A stretch of DNA of 11,295 bases, taken from NCBI GenBank assembly GCA_947373615.1, contig CANBYN010000034.1, positions 1 to 11,295 on the forward strand, read 5' to 3'. Positions 1-5,650 of this stretch are shown one piece after another. The translations under genes were made by a program, and so were the position numbers. Position 1 is the stretch's first letter, and the number at the start of each line of letters is the position of its first letter. Origin of the DNA: Burkholderiaceae bacterium (GTDB lineage: Bacteria > Pseudomonadota > Gammaproteobacteria > Burkholderiales > Burkholderiaceae). Under the pieces are notes generated by a model, which was not told the origin of the DNA, searched no databases, and worked only from the letters and a program-made list of their open reading frames with translations.

Positions 1-41
1 CCTCGGATTGCCGTATCATTTTGATAATTTATTTCACCCTT

Positions 42-47
42 GGGGAT
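42..47 (+). promoter_or_regulatory. Ribosome binding site of the Bug receptor gene
   Basis: A G-rich GGGGAT lies 3 bases before the ATG at 51. It favours ATG 51 over the in-frame TTG at 21, and the protein from 51 begins with a normal signal peptide. The spacing is slightly short, so the support is moderate. Confidence 0.5.
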
Positions 48-50
48 TTG

Positions 51-1040
51 ATGAATACCTGCAACACTTGGAGAGTTCGCGCTTTCGCGACCTTATTACT
101 AGGTCTATACCTAGCGTGTATGCATTCCTTGGTGTTGGCTGCAGATCCATGGCCAACCAAGCCAATCAAGATCATCGTTCCATTTTCGCCAGGCAGCGTT
201 CAAGATGCTTTGGCAAGATCATTCTCAAATGAGTTGGGGGCCGCTTTAGGTGAACCCGTAGTTGTTGAGAACAAGGCGGGGGCAGGGGGTACCGTAGGGA
301 CTGGCTTTGTTGCTAAGTCTGCGCCGGATGGTTATACCTTTTTATTGGCAGCCGCTAGTCACAACATTAATGGAAGTTTGTTCAATAAATTAAGCTTTGA
401 TCCAATTAAGGATTTTACGGGTGCCGCCTATATCGGAACCAGTAGTTACATCATGATGACTAACGCTGAGTTTCCAGCAAAGTCTGTTGCAGAATTTATT
501 GCATCAGCAAAGGCATACCCAGGTCAATATAACTACGCTAGTGCTGGTAATGGCAGTGCTTCTCATTTGGCAATGGCATATTTTGACAGTATGACTGGGA
601 TTCAGTTAGTGCACATACCTACAAAAGGGACGGGTGACGCCATTACTGAGTTGTTAGCGGGGCGTGCACAAGCAGTCATAGCTGCGAATGTAGCTGCTTT
701 ACCTTTTGCAAATGATCCACGGATTCGCTTCTTGGGAGTATCTTCAGAAAAGCCTTCGCCATTTGTGCCTGGTGTTCCCCCTATTGGGAATACCGTGAAA
801 GGTTATATTTTTGATAGCTGGTTTGGGTTGCTTGCTCCAGCCGGAACCCCTAAAACTATAATTATTAAAGTGCAGTCCGAGATGGCTAAGCTATTAAAGC
901 AACCTGAGATTGTTGAGCGTATGCGCCGCCAGGGCATTGAAATTGGTAATTTATCTTCGACCGAATTTAATCAGCTTTTAATCAGAGACTATGTGCGTAT
1001 GGCAAATGTGGTGCAAGCCTCAGGGGCGAAAGCTGAATAA
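51..1040 (+). CDS. Bug-family tripartite tricarboxylate transporter substrate-binding protein (orphan receptor)
   Basis: This is a 329-residue periplasmic solute-binding protein of the Bug/TctC family, whose members bind small carboxylates and related anions. The first 30 residues form a Sec signal peptide with Arg8 and Arg10, a hydrophobic core at about 11-29 and a likely cleavage after VLA at 30. The mature protein opens with the family motif WPTKPIKIIVPF (34-45) followed by SPGS (46-49) and Asp52. The second family block NKAGAGGTVG (74-83) follows, then APDGYTFLLA. The length is typical. The ATG at 51 is chosen because GGGGAT precedes it and the signal peptide starts there; an in-frame TTG at 21 would add ten residues. 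No TctA or TctB membrane gene is in the window, so it is an orphan receptor here, as is common in Burkholderiales. The ligand cannot be read from the sequence. Only 28 bases separate it from the next gene, so co-transcription is possible. Confidence 0.9.
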   Translation: MNTCNTWRVRAFATLLLGLYLACMHSLVLAADPWPTKPIKIIVPFSPGSVQDALARSFSNELGAALGEPVVVENKAGAGGTVGTGFVAKSAPDGYTFLLAAASHNINGSLFNKLSFDPIKDFTGAAYIGTSSYIMMTNAEFPAKSVAEFIASAKAYPGQYNYASAGNGSASHLAMAYFDSMTGIQLVHIPTKGTGDAITELLAGRAQAVIAANVAALPFANDPRIRFLGVSSEKPSPFVPGVPPIGNTVKGYIFDSWFGLLAPAGTPKTIIIKVQSEMAKLLKQPEIVERMRRQGIEIGNLSSTEFNQLLIRDYVRMANVVQASGAKAE

Positions 1041-1068
1041 GGTCAAATACTGTGTATCGTAGAGTCCC

Positions 1069-2694
1069 ATGATCCGTATTACCGAACTGCGCCTGCCAAT
1101 TGACCATGCTCCTGAAGATCTGGAGTTGGCCATTCTTAAGCGCCTTCAATTAGCCCCAAAAGACTTGATCCAGTTTGATATTTTTAAGCGAAGCTACGAT
1201 GCCAGAAAAAATGTTGTGCTTTCCTTTATTTACACGATTGATCTATCTGTAAAGAGCGAAGAAGATATTCTGAAGCAGTTTTCTGGCGATACGCATGTCA
1301 AGCTATCGCCCGATACAAGCTATCACTTCATTGCAAAAGCGCCAAACTCAATTGCAACTGGCAGGGGTTTACGCCCAGTCGTCATTGGTTTTGGCCCTTG
1401 TGGAATATTTGCAGCGTTGCTTCTTGCGCAGATGGGATTTAAACCGATTGTTCTTGAGCGTGGCAAAAAAGTTCGTGAGCGAACTCAAGATACCTGGGGT
1501 TTGTGGCGCAAGAATATTCTGAATCCAGAATCAAATGTGCAATTTGGTGAGGGAGGAGCGGGAACTTTTTCCGATGGCAAACTCTATAGCCAAATTAAAG
1601 ATCCTAAATTTTATGGTCGCAAAGTCATTAATGAATTTATTAAAGCCGGTGCACCAGAAGAAATCCTCTATGTTGCTAAGCCCCATATTGGTACCTTCCG
1701 CTTAGTGGGAGTGGTCGAGAAAATGCGTCAAAAGATTATTGATTTAGGTGGCGAGATTCGGTTTTCCCAAAAAGTCATTGGCTTTGATATTCACAACGAT
1801 CAAATTGCTGGAGTAAAAATTGAGGATCATGACGATCTGCCTGCGGACCATGTAATTTTGGCTTTAGGCCATAGTGCACGCGATACCTTTGAGGCATTGC
1901 ACCAGGCAGGGGTATTTATGGAGGCAAAACCATTCTCAGTGGGATTTCGAATCGAGCACCCTCAATCGGTGATTGATAAAGCGCGCCTAGGAACACATGC
2001 GGGTAATGATTTAATTGGCGCAGCTGACTACAAGCTCGTTCATCATGCCAAAAATGGTCGATCGGTTTATAGCTTTTGTATGTGCCCAGGCGGAACAGTG
2101 GTTGCGGCCACCTCAGAGCCCAATCGCGTTGTTACTAATGGCATGAGTCAGTATTCTCGTAATGAGCGCAATGCAAATGCCGGCATAGTAGTGGGGATTA
2201 CCCCAGATGATTACCCCGGTGGGCCATTGGCCGGAATCGAATTTCAGCGAGCTATTGAATCCAAAGCATTTGAGTTAGGCGGCGGTACTTATGAAGCTCC
2301 AGGTCAACTGGTGGGGGATTTCTTGGAAGGCAAGCCTTCCACGCAATTCGGTAGCGTACTGCCATCCTATAAACCAGGCGTACATTTGACGGATCTAGCA
2401 GAGAGTTTGCCTGCTTATGCCATAGAGGCTATTCGGGAGGCGCTTCCGGCCTTTGAAAGGCAAATTAAGGGATTCTCAATGAAGGATGCGGTTTTAACTG
2501 GAGTTGAAACACGAACATCCTCTCCATTGCGCATCACCCGAGGTGCCAACTTTCAGAGTTTGAATATCAAAGGCCTTTATCCGGCGGGTGAGGGGGCCGG
2601 GTATGCTGGCGGAATTTTGTCTGCAGGGGTCGATGGTATTAAAGTGGCAGAAGCGGTCGCACTAGATTACCTATCCCAGTCAGATTCCTCCTAA
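1069..2694 (+). CDS. Uncharacterised FAD-dependent dehydrogenase (COG2509 type)
   Basis: This 541-residue flavoprotein is probably cytosolic. Residues 1-100 form an N-terminal domain with no motif I recognise. A Rossmann FAD-binding fold then begins at about 103 with the dinucleotide motif GFGPCG (107-112) and the acidic strand end LERG (129-132). A glycine-rich block GEGGAGTFSDGKL (160-172) follows and is characteristic of this family. Near the C terminus, YPAGEGAGYAGGILSAGVDG provides the second flavin contact. Family members are usually annotated only as FAD-dependent dehydrogenase or oxidoreductase; the substrate is unknown. No signal peptide or transmembrane segment is visible. The start ATG has no good Shine-Dalgarno sequence, only a weak GAG before it. 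The stop is 15 bases before hemN, so the two are very likely co-transcribed, which suggests, but does not show, a link to haem synthesis or low-oxygen redox chemistry. Confidence 0.85.
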   Translation: MIRITELRLPIDHAPEDLELAILKRLQLAPKDLIQFDIFKRSYDARKNVVLSFIYTIDLSVKSEEDILKQFSGDTHVKLSPDTSYHFIAKAPNSIATGRGLRPVVIGFGPCGIFAALLLAQMGFKPIVLERGKKVRERTQDTWGLWRKNILNPESNVQFGEGGAGTFSDGKLYSQIKDPKFYGRKVINEFIKAGAPEEILYVAKPHIGTFRLVGVVEKMRQKIIDLGGEIRFSQKVIGFDIHNDQIAGVKIEDHDDLPADHVILALGHSARDTFEALHQAGVFMEAKPFSVGFRIEHPQSVIDKARLGTHAGNDLIGAADYKLVHHAKNGRSVYSFCMCPGGTVVAATSEPNRVVTNGMSQYSRNERNANAGIVVGITPDDYPGGPLAGIEFQRAIESKAFELGGGTYEAPGQLVGDFLEGKPSTQFGSVLPSYKPGVHLTDLAESLPAYAIEAIREALPAFERQIKGFSMKDAVLTGVETRTSSPLRITRGANFQSLNIKGLYPAGEGAGYAGGILSAGVDGIKVAEAVALDYLSQSDSS

Positions 2695-2709
2695 GATTAC
2701 AATCGACCT

Positions 2710-4125
2710 ATGAACTCTGCAGCAAACAATCAAATCTCGGAAGAAAAAGAGGTCTTATTTCACCCAGAATTGCTGAAAAAATTTGATATTAATGGTCCGC
2801 GATACACATCGTATCCAAGCGCCGATCGATTCGAAAATCAGTTTTCCGAGATAGATTATCGGGCCGCTCTAAAGCGAGTTGCTAAGGTGAATGAACCTTT
2901 ATCGCTCTATTTCCATTTGCCATTCTGCCCTAATATTTGTTATTACTGCGGATGCAATAAGATCATTACCAAAGATCATGGCCGTAGCGCAAAGTACATC
3001 AAATATCTTGCCAAAGAAATGGCCATGGTTTGCTCTGAAATGGGTGCGCAGAAAAAAATTCCCATTACACAATTACATTGGGGCGGAGGTACTCCGACTT
3101 TTTTATCTCATGAAGAGATGACGGAGTTAATGCATCACACTCGAGAGTATTTTGAATTATTACCAGGTGGCGAGTACTCTATTGAGATTGATCCAAGACG
3201 TGTTACTGAGCAAGACATTGCTCTGCTAGCAGAGCTTGGCTTTAACCGTATTAGCTTGGGCGTGCAAGACTTTAACTTGGCTGTGCAAGAGGCTGTACAT
3301 CGCGTGCAGACCATTGAAGAGACCCAAGCGGTGATGGATTGGTCTCGAAAATATGGATTTAAATCTAGAAGCGTAGATCTAATCTATGGCTTACCCAAGC
3401 AAACCCCTGAGACCTTTAAAGAAACGGTGGATGCCGTACTAGAAATGAACCCTGATCGCCTCTCGGTTTATAACTACGCACACTTGCCCCATATCTTTAA
3501 GCCACAACGCCGCATAGCTGAAGCCGATCTTCCGCCTGCTTCAGATAAGTTGGATATTCTTTCTAATACGATTACTCGTTTGGGTGAGGCTGGTTATGTC
3601 TTTATTGGCATGGATCATTTTGCTAAACCCGATGACGAATTAGCCATTGCCCAAAAAGAAGGAAAATTGCATCGCAATTTTCAAGGTTATTCCACTCAAG
3701 CTGAATGCGATCTTTTGGCTTTTGGAATTTCATCTATTGGCAAGGTGGATGATTGTTATTCCCAAAACGTTCGCACACTAGATGAGTATTATGAGGCGCT
3801 TGATAATGGGCATTTGCCAGTACTCAGAGGTTTAAGGCTGGATAAAGACGATTTATTGCGTCGTGAGTTGATTGGTGAACTGATGTGCCAATTTGCATTA
3901 AAAACAGAACAATTTGCCGCATCCCATCAGATTGATTTCCAAAGCTACTTCAAGACTGAGATTGAAGAGCTTAAAGGGCTAGAGGAAGCCGGTTTGCTTG
4001 AGTGGCGCGGCGATGATCTCTTTGTCCCCATTAAGGGACGGCTTCTAGCGCGTAGGGTAGCGATGACGTTTGATCGACACCTCAGAGAGTCTCAAGCACG
4101 AGGTACTTACTCAAAAGTTTTATAG
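2710..4125 (+). CDS. hemN: Oxygen-independent coproporphyrinogen III oxidase (radical SAM)
   Basis: HemN converts coproporphyrinogen III to protoporphyrinogen IX by two radical-SAM oxidative decarboxylations, allowing haem synthesis without oxygen in the cytosol. The protein has 471 residues, close to the 457 of E. coli HemN. The iron-sulphur motif is complete: Cys73, Cys77, Cys80 bind the 4Fe-4S cluster, and Cys82 completes the HemN signature CxxxCxxCxC within HLPFCPNICYYCGCNK. The SAM-binding GGGTP is at 125-129, and the IEIDPR (158-163) and ISLGVQDFN (181-189) blocks follow in the right order. The N-terminal region with NGPRYTSYPSADRF (28-41) and the C-terminal domain of true HemN are both present, which separates it from the shorter HemW paralogue. 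It starts 15 bases after the FAD dehydrogenase, without a clear Shine-Dalgarno sequence, so translation may depend on coupling. FNR-type boxes lie downstream and point at ompW rather than hemN. Confidence 0.96.
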   Translation: MNSAANNQISEEKEVLFHPELLKKFDINGPRYTSYPSADRFENQFSEIDYRAALKRVAKVNEPLSLYFHLPFCPNICYYCGCNKIITKDHGRSAKYIKYLAKEMAMVCSEMGAQKKIPITQLHWGGGTPTFLSHEEMTELMHHTREYFELLPGGEYSIEIDPRRVTEQDIALLAELGFNRISLGVQDFNLAVQEAVHRVQTIEETQAVMDWSRKYGFKSRSVDLIYGLPKQTPETFKETVDAVLEMNPDRLSVYNYAHLPHIFKPQRRIAEADLPPASDKLDILSNTITRLGEAGYVFIGMDHFAKPDDELAIAQKEGKLHRNFQGYSTQAECDLLAFGISSIGKVDDCYSQNVRTLDEYYEALDNGHLPVLRGLRLDKDDLLRRELIGELMCQFALKTEQFAASHQIDFQSYFKTEIEELKGLEEAGLLEWRGDDLFVPIKGRLLARRVAMTFDRHLRESQARGTYSKVL

Positions 4126-4141
4126 ACGAATAAGGGTCTAT
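4122..4141 (+). terminator. hemN: Weak hairpin at the hemN stop codon, possible terminator
   Basis: ATAGAC (4122-4127) and GTCTAT (4136-4141) form a 6-bp stem with an 8-base loop that overlaps the TAG stop. Only two T residues follow, so it is a poor intrinsic terminator. Read-through into the ompW leader is possible. Confidence 0.25.
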
Positions 4142-4155
4142 TTGACCTAGATCAA
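4142..4155. promoter_or_regulatory. FNR/CRP-type palindrome, upstream site (13 of 14-base pattern)
   Basis: TTGACCTAGATCAA matches the FNR consensus TTGATNNNNATCAA at nine of its ten defined positions. The symmetry extends outward to 4140-4157 with one mismatched pair in 18 bp. Its centre is 72 bp upstream of the centre of the perfect site at 4214-4227, close to seven helical turns. This spacing would place two dimers on the same face of the DNA. Binding by FNR, ANR or a DNR-like paralogue is inferred. Confidence 0.6.
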
Positions 4156-4213
4156 ATATGCTATAAAACACTGTTGCTTTTTTACAATCAAAAATTGCTC
4201 AGCACTGTTTCAC

Positions 4214-4227
4214 TTGATTTGCATCAA
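4214..4227. promoter_or_regulatory. Perfect FNR box upstream of ompW
   Basis: TTGATTTGCATCAA matches the FNR consensus TTGATNNNNATCAA at all ten defined positions. The centre is about 70 bp before the ompW ATG. An AATAAT hexamer at 4253-4258 could be the -10 element, giving a start of transcription near 4264 and the box centred near -43.5. That is close to the -41.5 of class II activation. FNR control of ompW is known in E. coli; here it is inferred from the site and its position. Confidence 0.75.
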
Positions 4228-4252
4228 ATTCCCTAAAGGGTATCAATTCGAA

Positions 4253-4258
4253 AATAAT
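4253..4258 (+). promoter_or_regulatory. ompW: Candidate -10 element of the ompW promoter
   Basis: AATAAT matches five of six bases of the sigma-70 -10 consensus. It lies 25 bases after the perfect FNR box. No good -35 hexamer is present, as expected when an activator bound near -41.5 replaces it. The predicted leader is about 26 bases and contains the AAAGGGA ribosome binding site at 4277-4283. Confidence 0.45.
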
Positions 4259-4290
4259 CTCATCAAATTGATAACAAAAGGGAAATCATC

Positions 4291-4926
4291 ATGCGCATTA
4301 AATCACTCGTTGCAGCAATGGCTGCTGTTGCATCACTAGCCCCAATCGCGGCTCAAGCACAAGCTGCAGAAGAAAATCCTTGGATGGTACGTGTTCGCGC
4401 CACCGATCTATTGTTTCAAAATGGTCAAACTAGCACCGTTTCTACATTAAATGTGAAGGCTCAGAATCAGTGGATTCCAGAGTTCGATGTCTCTTACTTC
4501 TTTACTAAAAATATTGCTGCAGAATTAGTATTAACTTGGCCACAGCAGATAAATATTACTGCCGGCTCTGGAAATACTAATGTAGGCAAAATTTCTGCAT
4601 TACCACCTTCATTATTGGCCCAATACCATTTCACAGATTTAGGCGCATTTAAGCCTTATGTGGGTCTTGGTATTAATTACACGATATTTGGCAATCGTCA
4701 AAACTTTCCAGCCCTTGGAAACAGTGTTCAGGTTGACCAATCAAGCGTTGGTGTAGTTGGTCAAATTGGTGCTGACTATATGTTTGATAAAAATTGGGGT
4801 CTAAACCTTGATGTGAAATATGCAACTATGAGTACTAATGTGACTACAGTCTCAGGTAATGTTAATTTAGGTAAGCTAACTTTGAATCCTTGGATGCCAG
4901 CAGTAGGTGTGACTTACAAGTTCTAA
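4291..4926 (+). CDS. ompW: OmpW-family outer membrane protein
   Basis: This 211-residue protein forms an eight-stranded outer-membrane beta-barrel with a hydrophobic channel, linked in other bacteria to passage of small hydrophobic compounds and to stress adaptation. Residues 1-23 or 1-25 are a signal peptide: Arg2 and Lys4, an alanine-rich core and an AQA cleavage site. The mature start ENPWMVRVRATDLLF is characteristic of OmpW. Family features follow: PEFDVSYFFTKNIAAELVLTWP (an over-long block, at about 66-87), then LPPSLLAQYHF, FKPYVGLGINYT, and the C-terminal strand ending in a terminal phenylalanine (VGVTYKF), which is the barrel-assembly signal. Length is typical. AAAGGGA at 4277-4283 is a good ribosome binding site 7 bases before the ATG. 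FNR-type boxes upstream suggest induction at low oxygen, and a strong terminator follows the stop. Confidence 0.94.
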   Translation: MRIKSLVAAMAAVASLAPIAAQAQAAEENPWMVRVRATDLLFQNGQTSTVSTLNVKAQNQWIPEFDVSYFFTKNIAAELVLTWPQQINITAGSGNTNVGKISALPPSLLAQYHFTDLGAFKPYVGLGINYTIFGNRQNFPALGNSVQVDQSSVGVVGQIGADYMFDKNWGLNLDVKYATMSTNVTTVSGNVNLGKLTLNPWMPAVGVTYKF

Positions 4927-4941
4927 GAATTTAGTTCTTAG
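4923..4941. repeat. Inverted repeat spanning the ompW stop codon
   Basis: CTAAGAA (4923-4929) and TTCTTAG (4935-4941) are perfect 7-bp arms around a 5-base loop, and the left arm contains the TAA stop. It stands 9 bases before the main terminator hairpin and may stabilise the mRNA 3' end. Its role is inferred. Confidence 0.4.
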
Positions 4942-4950
4942 GTCTTGAGA

Positions 4951-4976
4951 GAGGGCTCTTTAAGAGCCCTCTTTTT
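4951..4976 (+). terminator. Intrinsic terminator of ompW
   Basis: GAGGGCTCTT pairs with AAGAGCCCTC to give a G/C-rich stem with a very small loop (4951-4971). Five T residues follow at 4972-4976. It is correctly placed for ompW. On the other strand the run after the stem is only mixed T and C, so it would serve the convergent kinase gene weakly. Confidence 0.9.
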
Positions 4977-4986
4977 CGACCTGAAT

Positions 4987-5583
4987 TTACTTAGCTAATT
5001 TGTCGATTAGTTTTTCAAACTCCAGTTCATTAAAATGGAGGTTATCAAAACGATGAATCAAGGCGTGACTTGGAGGTTGCATTCTTCGTTTTAAGTATTG
5101 GTCCCAGTGAGCAAGCTTCCAGTCATCTCTGGCATCTCCACGTTTTTGCATTCGGCTTTTAGCTTCGCACTCCTCAAGATCAATCCATGCAATTTGAATA
5201 GCAGTTTGTGGCGGTACACCCAAAAAGTCTGGGCTAAACATCTTTCCGCTCTGTATTTCTTTGGAGAAGGGCCCCACTAAGATAACGTTCGCGCCAAGAA
5301 GCAAATTTTCTTTGGCAATCTCTATGAGACCGTTATATTCCCAATTCCTGAGGTTCTCAAGGTAGTAGGGGCTATCACGATCATTGGGGTTTTGGGTGGT
5401 AATTTCCATTATATGAGCGCTATAAGCCCCATAAACCGTATCTTTGTCCAAAAAGAAAAAACCCTCACCGGTCTTTTCCACAATGAGGGGTAAAGCCTTC
5501 TTGGCTAGTGTCGACTTACCAGTACCCGCATGGCCTGCAAACAGGATGAGGCGAGGTGCCGCAGGAGCTAATTTGCAGAGCAT
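4987..5583 (-). CDS. P-loop kinase / AAA family ATPase of unknown substrate
   Basis: This 198-residue cytosolic protein resembles small P-loop kinases of the zeta-toxin/AAA_33 group. A Walker A motif GHAGTGKST lies at 17-25. It is followed by FLDKDT (44-49), whose aspartates could hold the substrate or metal, and by the NDRDS block (67-71). A strand ending VILVGPF (100-106) fits the central sheet. The lid-like segment from Arg144 to Arg167, with RMQKRGDARDDWKL, would close over ATP. The combination LDKDT, DRDS and RGDARDDWK recurs in a family usually named only AAA family ATPase; I infer phosphotransfer, not a particular substrate. It is not a clear zeta toxin, because no antitoxin gene lies beside it. 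It is convergent with ompW and divergent from uup. The ATG at 5583 has no evident Shine-Dalgarno sequence, so the start is only moderately certain. Confidence 0.75.
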   Translation of the reverse strand: MLCKLAPAAPRLILFAGHAGTGKSTLAKKALPLIVEKTGEGFFFLDKDTVYGAYSAHIMEITTQNPNDRDSPYYLENLRNWEYNGLIEIAKENLLLGANVILVGPFSKEIQSGKMFSPDFLGVPPQTAIQIAWIDLEECEAKSRMQKRGDARDDWKLAHWDQYLKRRMQPPSHALIHRFDNLHFNELEFEKLIDKLAK

Positions 5584-5650
5584 AGATGGCTAGTCTCGCA
5601 GAAATTGAGTGAAATATCTCGTTTTTTGGGGAAGTGACGATAATGTCGCC
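5584..5650. promoter_or_regulatory. Divergent promoter region between the kinase gene and uup
   Basis: These 67 bases must carry both promoters, unless they lie inside the coding regions. On the + strand, GATAAT (5639-5644) is a good -10 candidate only 6 bases before the uup ATG. A GGGGAAG stretch at 5628-5634 is too far from that ATG to be a normal ribosome binding site. No clear -35 element is visible on either strand. Confidence 0.35.

Noticed and set aside
14..26. Palindrome TATCA-TTT-TGATA upstream of the Bug receptor as an FNR site
   Set aside because: The half-sites are in the opposite order to TTGATNNNNATCAA, so it does not fit FNR. It may be chance in AT-rich DNA.
21..50. In-frame TTG at 21 as an earlier start of the Bug receptor
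   Set aside because: It would place ten extra residues before an otherwise normal signal peptide, and the GGGGAT ribosome binding site serves the ATG at 51.
105..122. Possible lipobox (YLAC) in the Bug signal peptide
   Set aside because: The -3 position is tyrosine rather than L/V/I, and a good signal peptidase I site (VLA before ADPWP) lies just downstream.
4262..4272. ATCAA-A-TTGAT palindrome next to the ompW ribosome binding site as a third FNR box
   Set aside because: The half-sites are reversed and the spacer is one base, which is not an FNR pattern. It also falls in the predicted transcript leader.
4987..5583. Zeta-type toxin of a toxin-antitoxin pair
   Set aside because: There is a P-loop but no adjacent antitoxin gene and the key motifs differ, so only a general kinase call is supported.
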